Assembly: GCA_035654795.1 (NCBI GenBank)
Contig: DASRWC010000010.1
Location: 1-14,680, forward strand
Direction: 5' to 3'
Source: JAAYLC01 sp035654795
GTDB taxonomy: Bacteria; Bacteroidota; Bacteroidia; Flavobacteriales; Flavobacteriaceae
Length of the DNA stretch: 14,680 nt
Part shown: piece after piece, positions 1-6,911 of the stretch
Layout: every line of letters begins with the position of its first letter
Position numbering within the stretch: position 1 is the stretch's first letter
Position numbers and translations under genes: made by a program
The notes under the pieces: model-generated
What the model was told of the DNA's origin: nothing
Database searches by the model: none
The model's input: the letters and a program-made list of their open reading frames with translations, nothing else

Positions 1-782
1 GTAACCAACTCATTTTCTTCTATAAGCCGTCTTTTTTCTTCCATCATTTTAAATTCTTTATACTGAGTATAAAGGCAATTTAAATTTAATATTAATGACG
101 GATTCAGACATACCTGCTTCACGTAGCCTTTTATTAATGAATATTTCTCGCTCCTTTGGTTTCGCATCACTTCTTCTAAATCAGTTATGCCATCCTTCCT
201 GTTACGGCCTTTATCATACAAAATCAAGGCAGATTTATATTGTTGGATTACTTGGACCGGGGTGCGACCTCCAAATATTAATTTAACACCCTGCTTCACG
301 GCTTCTTTTTCGGCTAGGTTTTCATACCCGATGCGCTCTCCAATATTGATGAATACCAAGGTTTCTGGTACTGGTCTTTTAATCCAAGATTTCAGATGAT
401 GTCCAATACATTTTTTAAGATTATCATGTTTCACATGTTTTAGATCCACACCCAAAATTTGACATGTAGTTCTTATGTTTTCCAGAGTAATATCAGGAAT
501 GAATAAATCATCAGAGAACACAGCTAATGGTCGCAACTTTAGAATTTTAACCACATACCAAAGAAGGTATGTACTATCCCTTCCACCTGAAAAGCCCACT
601 ACACAATCATATTTTTCTGAAGTATTTTTGCTCAAAGAATGAGAAATAAACTCTTTGAGTCTTTCCTGACCTAAATAATCAGGTTGGACAAAACCTCTGC
701 AATATTGACAAATGCCTTCATTATCAAGTTCGATATTAAGGTAATTGTCCGGAAGAACACATTTTTTACAAAACCTTGTCAT
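1..782 (-). CDS. N-acetyl sugar amidotransferase, WbuX/WbpG-like (partial, C-terminus beyond left edge)
   Basis: I translated this frame by hand: it is open from an ATG at 782-780 to the left edge, giving 260 codons with no stop. The N-terminus has two Cys pairs (C5/C8 in CKKC, C25/C28 in CQYC), a likely zinc site, followed by a PP-loop ATP-pyrophosphatase signature SGGRDS at residues 65-70. Cys pairs plus a PP-loop are the layout of the WbuX/WbpG/PseA family, which turns an N-acetyl group on a nucleotide sugar into an acetamidino group. WbuX and WbpG use ammonia supplied by HisH/HisF-like partners. Members are usually about 370-390 residues, so roughly a third is missing. The start lies 5 bp after the stop of the WbuB-like gene, with no clear Shine-Dalgarno. 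The L-FucNAc genes just upstream suggest UDP-L-FucNAc as substrate (inference). Another PP-loop enzyme remains possible, because the middle of the protein looks divergent. Confidence 0.72.
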   Translation of the reverse strand, partial: MTRFCKKCVLPDNYLNIELDNEGICQYCRGFVQPDYLGQERLKEFISHSLSKNTSEKYDCVVGFSGGRDSTYLLWYVVKILKLRPLAVFSDDLFIPDITLENIRTTCQILGVDLKHVKHDNLKKCIGHHLKSWIKRPVPETLVFINIGERIGYENLAEKEAVKQGVKLIFGGRTPVQVIQQYKSALILYDKGRNRKDGITDLEEVMRNQRSEKYSLIKGYVKQVCLNPSLILNLNCLYTQYKEFKMMEEKRRLIEENELV

Positions 783-787
783 ATTTC

Positions 788-1981
788 TTATGCTCTATTA
801 ATTTTTTCCATAATTGTTTTATACGCATGTCCCGGCATCATGTGCTTCATATAAAAATCATTACCATTTTTTCCCATTCGTTCCCGCAGCTCCGGATCTT
901 TATACAATTTCAAGATGTTATCTCGAAATTTTATGGTATCTCCGGCATACGACCACAATCCCCCCCCGGCTCTTTCCAAGTAACTGCCATAATCTGTACT
1001 CTTATCTATACTCGCAACAATAGGTATAGATAAATTAAAATATGACAAGGTCTTACTTGGAATATTTGGAATTGCTAATCTTTCATTTAACGACACTAAT
1101 CCAATGTCGCACGACGATAGAAGAAGATTATATTCATTCTGCGGAAGAAAATTGATGAAAATTATATTCTTGAGCTTTTTGTCAATCACTTTTGACTTTA
1201 TCTCCTCCATTTGGGGACCCCGCCCAAGTAATAAGAAGACAATGTCAGTATATTCGGAACAACTTTCAGCAACGTCAATGACGTTCTGTATTTTTTGTGC
1301 TATAGTCATGTTTCCTCCATAAATAACCAAGAATTTGTTCGTTATATTGAATTTTTCTCTAACATCTATTTTTTCCGCTTCTAGTTCGATAGGATATTGA
1401 GCATAATGCAAAACGTGCAAATTATGCCGATCTGCCCAAGGATAATATCTTAAGACAAAATCTATATTTCCCTGCGACGGACATCCAATATATTCAGCTT
1501 GTTTTATAAGTAGTCTCTCTAAAAATTGGTAATATCTCTTAACCAAACCATTTTCTCTTATAAAGCCAAGAGAAACAGAGTCCTGCCAGATATACTCACA
1601 AAGCATCAAATAAAATTTTGACTTGTACTTTCTCTTCAAGCTTCGAATCACAATTCCAATTTCCGGGGGTAAAGAGTGAGAGATTATTAAATCGAATTTC
1701 TCTTTTTTATAAAATTTATTTATAGCGGATAAACATTGAGGAATAAATTTAATATAGTTCAGTCCTTTCTGAATATTGGAGGTATTTCTGGTTAATTGAT
1801 TAGTTTTGAACCGCAAAACATCTATTTCTGCCTCCTTATATACTCCTGTCTTTTCATCCGAGTTTGAAGGAGTTGCTACTTTGACATTATGCCCGTTTCT
1901 ATGAAACTCTTTTATTAAATCATTAAAAACTCCGGACTCAGATAAATGAGGAAGCGATATATATAAAAATAAGATATTCAT
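788..1981 (-). CDS. Glycosyltransferase family 4, WbuB-like (probable L-FucNAc transferase)
   Basis: A 397-residue cytoplasmic GT-B fold glycosyltransferase. The N-terminal domain begins with MNILFLYIS and then a stretch around S11-N20 that occupies the acceptor-side loop. The C-terminal donor domain starts near YGGNM (221-225), continues through LLGRGP (251-256), and has the segment IPNIPSKTLSYFNL (304-317), followed by ASIDKSTDYG, which resembles WbuB proteins of fnl-containing O-antigen loci. WbuB is assigned as the L-FucNAc transferase in such clusters, and this gene follows capEFG directly, 12 bp after the capG stop, so transfer of L-FucNAc (or its amidine derivative) is the best inference. 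No Shine-Dalgarno is visible. The gene is AT-rich except for an uninterrupted run of eight G (coding strand) encoding G339-G341. A slip there would remove the last ~55 residues of the donor domain. Confidence 0.87.
   Translation of the reverse strand: MNILFLYISLPHLSESGVFNDLIKEFHRNGHNVKVATPSNSDEKTGVYKEAEIDVLRFKTNQLTRNTSNIQKGLNYIKFIPQCLSAINKFYKKEKFDLIISHSLPPEIGIVIRSLKRKYKSKFYLMLCEYIWQDSVSLGFIRENGLVKRYYQFLERLLIKQAEYIGCPSQGNIDFVLRYYPWADRHNLHVLHYAQYPIELEAEKIDVREKFNITNKFLVIYGGNMTIAQKIQNVIDVAESCSEYTDIVFLLLGRGPQMEEIKSKVIDKKLKNIIFINFLPQNEYNLLLSSCDIGLVSLNERLAIPNIPSKTLSYFNLSIPIVASIDKSTDYGSYLERAGGGLWSYAGDTIKFRDNILKLYKDPELRERMGKNGNDFYMKHMMPGHAYKTIMEKINRA
960..967 (-). repeat. G8 homopolymer tract inside the WbuB-like gene
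   Basis: The + strand carries eight consecutive C at 960-967, read as GGG GGG GG(A) on the coding strand and encoding the triple glycine G339-G341 of the glycosyltransferase. It is the longest G/C homopolymer I saw in the window and stands out in an AT-rich gene. Tracts of this length are known slippage sites in phase-variable surface-sugar genes of other bacteria. Here the frame is intact, so the gene is in the ON state. Phase variation is an inference only. Confidence 0.9.
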
Positions 1982-1993
1982 ATTTGAGAAGTT

Positions 1994-3127
1994 CTATTCA
2001 TTCCACACCACTCTTTTCACATAATCCGTATAACTCAAAATAATCCGAACTACCTTTTCCGATACGTTTGGCATCGTATAATCCTCGACTTCTCGGAAAT
2101 TTCGTTCGTTACCTGTTTTCTGCCTCAAAACCTGAACCAACCCCTGAAGAATTCGTTCGGGAGATAATCCCACCATCATTACACTAGCTTCCTCCATAGC
2201 TTCCGGTCTTTCGTGGGCTTCACGGATATTCAGAGCGCGGAAGTTTAAAATGGAAGATTCTTCTGATATCGTTCCGGAATCGGATAGCACTGCATAAGCA
2301 TTTTTCTGTAAAGCATTATAATCATGAAAGCCGAGTGGTTTCATAAAATTCACCAGCGGATCTACTTCAATCTTCATCTTCTCAATCATATTTCGAGTGC
2401 GAGGATGTGTAGAAACTATGATAGGATATGCATATTTTTCAGCGATGATATTTAAAGCGACCATCAAATTTCGAAAGTTTTTTTCAGAATTAATGTTCTC
2501 TTCACGATGAGCAGACACTACGAAATATTTTTCCTTAGTAAGATCCAGTCTCTTTAAAATATCTGACTTATCAATTTCGGGTAAATAATGATTTAAGACT
2601 TCATACATTGGAGAACCGGTTTTAATGATTCTATCTGCAGGAAGCCCTTCTCGTAATAAATATTCACGGGCAATATCAGAGTAGGTCAAATTAATATCCG
2701 AAACATGATCAACAATTTTCCGATTAGTCTCTTCCGGCACTCGTTGATCAAAACATCGGTTTCCGGCTTCCATATGAAAAATTGGGATGTGCCGTTTTTT
2801 TGCCGCAATTGCGCAAAGGCACGAGTTGGTATCCCCTAAAACCAGAAACGCATCCGGTTTTATTTTTTCAAGAATAGGGTCTATCTTGATTAAAATCTGT
2901 CCTGCTGTTTCGGTAGCATTCTTTCCGGCAGCCTCCAAAAAAAAGTCGGGTTTACGAATCGCCAAATCCTCAAAAAAGACCTGATTCAGTTCATAATCAT
3001 AATTTTGGCCGGTGTGCACCAAAAAGTGCTGTACTGCCTCAGAGGCATCTAGCGCATGGATGACACGTGAAAGCCGAATAATTTCAGGTCTCGTACCGAC
3101 TACAGTGACAACTATTAATTTTTTCAT
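1994..3127 (-). CDS. capG: Non-hydrolysing UDP-sugar 2-epimerase CapG/FnlC (WecB family)
   Basis: A 377-residue WecB-fold 2-epimerase. Visible landmarks are GTRPE (11-15), GDTNS (98-102), HMEAGNR (118-124, with E120), PEETNRK (131-137), SAHREEN (205-211, with H207) and SDSGTISEE (292-300). These cover the UDP-binding and catalytic positions of the family. WecB itself epimerises UDP-GlcNAc to UDP-ManNAc. In the CapEFG/FnlABC route the homologue inverts C2 of UDP-N-acetyl-6-deoxy-L-talosamine to give UDP-L-FucNAc. The order capE - cupin - capF - capG, with a 10 bp gap from capF, makes the CapG role much more likely than a WecB role. No wecC-type dehydrogenase is adjacent. The ATG at 3127 gives a normal N-terminus (MKKLIVVTVVGTRPE). 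No Shine-Dalgarno is visible. Confidence 0.92.
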   Translation of the reverse strand: MKKLIVVTVVGTRPEIIRLSRVIHALDASEAVQHFLVHTGQNYDYELNQVFFEDLAIRKPDFFLEAAGKNATETAGQILIKIDPILEKIKPDAFLVLGDTNSCLCAIAAKKRHIPIFHMEAGNRCFDQRVPEETNRKIVDHVSDINLTYSDIAREYLLREGLPADRIIKTGSPMYEVLNHYLPEIDKSDILKRLDLTKEKYFVVSAHREENINSEKNFRNLMVALNIIAEKYAYPIIVSTHPRTRNMIEKMKIEVDPLVNFMKPLGFHDYNALQKNAYAVLSDSGTISEESSILNFRALNIREAHERPEAMEEASVMMVGLSPERILQGLVQVLRQKTGNERNFREVEDYTMPNVSEKVVRIILSYTDYVKRVVWNE

Positions 3128-3137
3128 CTTTTAAATG

Positions 3138-4256
3138 TTATACAACTTCAAAATAAGTATCCGGATCTGCCGGATCAAAAGCCTCATTAATCCAGAAATT
3201 CGTATATAATACCTCCTCTCCTATGTTCTTTATGTTGTGTGTGTACCAAATTGGCATATCAACATAAGCGGGTTCATTTCCGTCTAAATAAAAATCAAAC
3301 ACTTCATCGGTGCCAATTTTCCTTAATTGAATCAAGGCTTTCCCTTTAATAACCGCAAACCTTTCAATTTTCCTTGTGTGATAATGATTTCCTCTTGTTA
3401 CACCCGGTACGGTTGTCGAAAAAGAGCATTGCCCTCCAATTCCCAATCGTATAATTTCGACAAAACTTCCCCGCTCGTCCGTGTGCTGTGTGTACTTCCG
3501 AGGAAAATAATCTTGAATATCAATGTAGCTCCGGAAAGAATTGAACAAATTTAGCTCAAAGGAACTTTTCACAACAGGCACTTCCCCTTTTTGGAAATAA
3601 GTGGCGGTATAGTTTTGCAATAAAGCCAAGATTTGAGACACTTTATAAGTAGCAGTAGGCTCGATGAAGTTTTCTGAATTATTCCTTTTTTCTCTGATTG
3701 CACCGAGAATCTCTTCCACTAATTCCTGAACATAAATCAATTTCACTTCGCCGTCAACATCAATCTTTGGTTGATCTCCATGCGTCAATTGATGACAAAA
3801 GGTTGCGATGAAAGAATTGTAAAATGGCTTTCCAAACGGACCAAAAACATTGGGAATTATAAAGCCGGTAAAGGTGGCTCCGGCTTCTTTTGCCCAGTTT
3901 GTCAACATTTCTCTTCCTTCTTTCTTAGATTTTCCATAAAGATTATCTCTTTCTTCTTGAGTAGAAGAAGAAATTAGAACATGCGCTTTGCTTTTGGTTC
4001 TTTTTAAAGAAGCAATTAAAGTTTCAACTAATTCAATGTTTGTGTTGTAAATCACCTTCATATCCTCGTGTCGGTTCATAGCAGCAAGATGAACAATAAC
4101 ATCACATTCGGAAACGAAAGCATCCAGTTTCTCCGGATTATTTATCCAGTCCTTATCAAAATTAATTCTTGTGAATTCCTGTGGGAATAATCCGAGGGTA
4201 TCATATAAGCGACTACCTATAAATCCACTTTGCCCGGTAATACCAATTTTAGTCAT
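3138..4256 (-). CDS. capF: Bifunctional SDR-cupin CapF/FnlB of the UDP-L-FucNAc pathway
   Basis: A 372-residue two-domain enzyme of the length expected for CapF. The N-terminal short-chain dehydrogenase domain has the nucleotide motif GQSGFIG (8-14), a serine run ISSST (95-99) and the catalytic pair Y107/K111 in YGKSK. The C-terminal cupin (about 255-372) has RGNHYH (288-293), an ERF glutamate (E298) and YTHN (338-341). H291, H293, E298 and H340 match the zinc-ligand pattern described for Staphylococcus aureus CapF. In the known pathway the cupin domain epimerises C3 of the CapE 4-keto product and the SDR domain reduces C4 with NADPH, giving UDP-N-acetyl-6-deoxy-L-talosamine. All recognisable catalytic positions are present. 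The start lies 12 bp after the stop of the small cupin gene. Confidence 0.95.
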   Translation of the reverse strand: MTKIGITGQSGFIGSRLYDTLGLFPQEFTRINFDKDWINNPEKLDAFVSECDVIVHLAAMNRHEDMKVIYNTNIELVETLIASLKRTKSKAHVLISSSTQEERDNLYGKSKKEGREMLTNWAKEAGATFTGFIIPNVFGPFGKPFYNSFIATFCHQLTHGDQPKIDVDGEVKLIYVQELVEEILGAIREKRNNSENFIEPTATYKVSQILALLQNYTATYFQKGEVPVVKSSFELNLFNSFRSYIDIQDYFPRKYTQHTDERGSFVEIIRLGIGGQCSFSTTVPGVTRGNHYHTRKIERFAVIKGKALIQLRKIGTDEVFDFYLDGNEPAYVDMPIWYTHNIKNIGEEVLYTNFWINEAFDPADPDTYFEVV

Positions 4257-4268
4257 AATTTTATTAAA

Positions 4269-4688
4269 TCAGAAGGGAAATTGTTCTAGAGGATACCGAT
4301 ATTCGTCTTTCACTTCACCGAGATGATGATCTGCCAGCACTAACAATTTACTTTTCGGTTCATTGGCCTTAATAGCTGTGATATGTCCCTTAGGAATGTG
4401 AAGATACGTCAAAGTTTCATCATCCAGGATGTATTTTACGGTCTCTTTGTCGTCATACGGTTGCTCAAAATCGTGAACCTCCCTCACTCCAATTTCAAAC
4501 GATCCTGAGATGCAAGCAAACCATCGCTCCTCAATTTCATGCCCTTGCCAGCCTCTGATGAATTCTGTGTCCCGATTCTCGATCGTATAGATTCGTTTAA
4601 TTTTTGAAAGATCAAAGTCGTTATTAAACGTAATGGTTCCTCTTTCATCATTGAAAGAATTTCCCTGAAATAACTTGCTCTCTTCCAT
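4269..4688 (-). CDS. Small WxcM-like cupin (sugar 3,4-ketoisomerase/epimerase family)
   Basis: A 139-residue single-domain cupin resembling the WxcM-like C-terminal/FdtA family. Recognisable positions are DERG (14-17), RGWQGHEIEERWF (45-57), the strand ISGSFEI (60-66) and IPKGH (98-102). FdtA/QdtA-type ketoisomerases carry RGxHAH at the first motif. Here the first His position is Gln (Q48) while H50 is kept. The ATG abuts the stop of capE with no intergenic base (TAAATG), so the two are probably translated together. It sits between capE and capF, where a cupin domain is already supplied by CapF. Its exact reaction is therefore unknown: it may help epimerise the unstable 4-keto intermediate or act on another sugar. 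I recall similar small 'sugar epimerase' genes at this place in Bacteroides loci, but cannot verify that here. Confidence 0.85.
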   Translation of the reverse strand: MEESKLFQGNSFNDERGTITFNNDFDLSKIKRIYTIENRDTEFIRGWQGHEIEERWFACISGSFEIGVREVHDFEQPYDDKETVKYILDDETLTYLHIPKGHITAIKANEPKSKLLVLADHHLGEVKDEYRYPLEQFPF

Positions 4689-5726
4689 TTACTGCGGGTA
4701 TTGCAATATATCTTCTCCTAATATTTCCTTTCGAATCAGCGGAAGTTTTAAAAGAAGCTTTTTCAAACCTCCCACATCTTGCTGCTCGGTGTTGTGCGAG
4801 TTGTAATCATCTATGTGAGACATATCTTCATTTCCTTCATGAAAATATTTCGCATAATTTAAGTCTCTGTTATCTGCAGGCACCCGATAGAAGTCTCCCA
4901 TATCCTCTGCTTTCAACATTTCTTCCCGTGTGCATAAAGTTTCATACAACTTCTCGCCATGTCTTGTTCCGATGATTTTGATATCCACACTACTTCCGGA
5001 AAGATCCAAAATTGCTTTTGCCAAATCCCCGATAGTTCCTGCAGGGGCTTTATTTACGAAAAGGTCACCCGGGCGCCCATGTTCGAAAGCGAACAAAACC
5101 AAATCAACAGCATCTTCCAAAGACATAAAGAAGCGTGACATATGAGGATCAGTAATGGTTATCGGGCCTCCCTCTTTAATCTGTTTTAAAAAGAGAGGAA
5201 TAACCGACCCTCGCGACGCCATTACATTTCCATATCGTGTGAGACAAACAACCGTATCTTTAAGATTTCTGGACTCTGCCACCGCTACTTTTTCCATCAT
5301 TGCTTTGGAAATTCCCATGGCATTTATAGGATAAGCAGCCTTGTCTGTAGATAAGCAAATCACCTTTTTCACCTTATTCTGCGCTGCGGCACGAATCACA
5401 TTTTGTGTTCCTTCCACATTTGTTTTAACTGCCTGCATCGGGAAGAATTCACAGGACGGCACTTGCTTGAGGGCAGCGGCCTGAAAGACATAATCCACAC
5501 CTCGCATGGCCGGCTCTATGGAATCATAATCTCTTACATCGCCAATATAATATTTGATTTTATCGTTCTTATACAAATTTCGCATGTCATCCTGTTTTTT
5601 CTCATCTCTCGAGAAGATCCGGATTTCACTGAAATGATCGGTATATAGAAATCGATGGAGCACGGCGGTTCCGAAGGAACCGGTACCGCCGGTTATTAGG
5701 AGGGTTTTGTTGATTATGTGTTTCAT
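4689..5726 (-). CDS. capE: UDP-GlcNAc 4,6-dehydratase/epimerase CapE/FnlA
   Basis: A 345-residue extended SDR of the CapE/FnlA/WbjB type, which converts UDP-D-GlcNAc to a UDP-2-acetamido-4-keto-2,6-dideoxy-L-hexose, the first step to UDP-L-FucNAc. It has the Rossmann motif GGTGSFG (13-19), the substrate-loop sequence LKQVPSCEFFPMQAV (86-100), STDKA (126-130) and NAMGISK (135-141). In this subfamily Met (M137) stands where classical SDRs have the catalytic Tyr, with K141 retained. The CEFFPMQAV form favours CapE/FnlA over PseB/FlaA1. The ATG immediately follows the TAA of the upstream glycosyltransferase (stop 5729-5727, start 5726) and no Shine-Dalgarno is visible. The C-terminal tail (about 300-345) is specific to this branch. 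GC content is clearly higher here than in the glycosyltransferase genes before it. Confidence 0.94.
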   Translation of the reverse strand: MKHIINKTLLITGGTGSFGTAVLHRFLYTDHFSEIRIFSRDEKKQDDMRNLYKNDKIKYYIGDVRDYDSIEPAMRGVDYVFQAAALKQVPSCEFFPMQAVKTNVEGTQNVIRAAAQNKVKKVICLSTDKAAYPINAMGISKAMMEKVAVAESRNLKDTVVCLTRYGNVMASRGSVIPLFLKQIKEGGPITITDPHMSRFFMSLEDAVDLVLFAFEHGRPGDLFVNKAPAGTIGDLAKAILDLSGSSVDIKIIGTRHGEKLYETLCTREEMLKAEDMGDFYRVPADNRDLNYAKYFHEGNEDMSHIDDYNSHNTEQQDVGGLKKLLLKLPLIRKEILGEDILQYPQ

Positions 5727-6911
5727 TTAAGATTTAATTAATCGTTTAAGTTGAAGAAAAAACTCTCGCCGCCTCTTGTCTAAAACTGACTTTTTAAATT
5801 CTTGAGCTTTCAGATAGGATTGTGCACTTAATGTTTCATAATATTCCGGGGAGGTAAAAATGCGAATGAACGCCTGAGCAAATCCTTGGATATCGTTCTT
5901 GTCATAAAGAACAGACTCAGGCAACAGTTCAGGTATACCAGAGACAGGCGTAGAAAGACAAGGCAGACCCCGGCTCATTGCTTCAATCAAAACCCGAGGT
6001 AATCCCTCAGCCTCAGATGGAAAAACCATAATATGTGCTTCATCCAAAAAAGTGATAAGTTCAGATGGATTTAAGTGCCCTACGAAGAAAACAGCATCTT
6101 CTATGTCTAATTTCTTAGCCAGATTTTTAAGATAAGGGACGGCATCACCAGTGCCTGCGAATTTAGCGATCACATCCACATTTGCATCCCTCAAAAACCG
6201 GATTAATTCCATCACAACACGATGTCCTTTTCTTTCTCCGGAGATCGGGTCCGCAACATGACTTATAACGTACTGCCGGGGGTTTGGAAACAACCTTTTA
6301 GAACCAAAAGCTGAATCCAACAGCTCAATTGAAGAATAATGTGACAAAAATGCATCCTTGGGAGCAGGATACTCATTTTGCAGCTTGAATTCTGTAACAT
6401 AGGATACTCCAACAGCACCTTGAATGGCATTTACCTGAAATTTATGGATTCTTCTCCACAAAAATCGTTCTATGATTTTCCTTCCGTTATGAACCATATC
6501 AATCGGACTGAAAATGACCTCTACAGCATATGGAATGTTTCGTTTTTTAATTTCATCGAGAACAGCAAAACCAACGGTAGAAGGGAGCCGGAATATTGCC
6601 ACGTCACAGTAAGGTATTTTTCTGACTTGCGTTTGTATTTTCACGAATTCTTGAAGATACTCAAGGGGCCCTTGAAAAAATGAAACTGGATGAATTGTTA
6701 TCCGTTCATCGTCTATCAATAGTTTAAAATTTTGCAAAGCCTCTTGAGTTGACACAAATTTAACCCGAACAGCCAAAATTATTTGGCTAAAGACATCTAG
6801 GTATCTGTTACATAGAATTTTACCAAAGGTTCGAAAATAAAAATTTCCTTGGTAAGAATAAACATATTCATCGCAAGAAATCAAAGCGGTGGTTGGTTGG
6901 AAGTTATTCAA
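5727..6911 (-). CDS. Glycosyltransferase family 4 with canonical EX7E motif
   Basis: A 394-residue GT-B glycosyltransferase. The N-terminal acceptor domain (about 1-195) is divergent. The C-terminal GT4 domain has ISHVADPISGERKGH (216-230), KFAGTGD (250-256), VGHL (277-280) and VFPSEAEGLPRVLIEAMSRG (296-315), which contains the E302/E310 EX7E pair that contacts the nucleotide-sugar donor. Donor and acceptor cannot be told from sequence. The only reasonable start is a TTG at 6911-6909, because the next in-frame Met is residue 139 and an in-frame stop lies about 35 bp upstream. That TTG overlaps the preceding stop in TTGAATAA (8 bp overlap), which suggests translational coupling or reinitiation and possibly a low expression level. 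Its stop abuts the capE start. Confidence 0.88.
   Translation of the reverse strand: MNNFQPTTALISCDEYVYSYQGNFYFRTFGKILCNRYLDVFSQIILAVRVKFVSTQEALQNFKLLIDDERITIHPVSFFQGPLEYLQEFVKIQTQVRKIPYCDVAIFRLPSTVGFAVLDEIKKRNIPYAVEVIFSPIDMVHNGRKIIERFLWRRIHKFQVNAIQGAVGVSYVTEFKLQNEYPAPKDAFLSHYSSIELLDSAFGSKRLFPNPRQYVISHVADPISGERKGHRVVMELIRFLRDANVDVIAKFAGTGDAVPYLKNLAKKLDIEDAVFFVGHLNPSELITFLDEAHIMVFPSEAEGLPRVLIEAMSRGLPCLSTPVSGIPELLPESVLYDKNDIQGFAQAFIRIFTSPEYYETLSAQSYLKAQEFKKSVLDKRRREFFLQLKRLIKS

Noticed and set aside
1994..3127. WecB (UDP-ManNAc-forming 2-epimerase) instead of CapG
   Set aside because: Motifs alone cannot tell the two apart, but the position directly after capE and capF fits the L-FucNAc role, and no ManNAcA dehydrogenase is next to it.
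6378..6683. A 101-codon open frame on the + strand inside the GT4 gene
   Set aside because: It lies wholly antisense to a gene with clear GT4 motifs, has no recognisable domain and no start signal, so it is a shadow frame.
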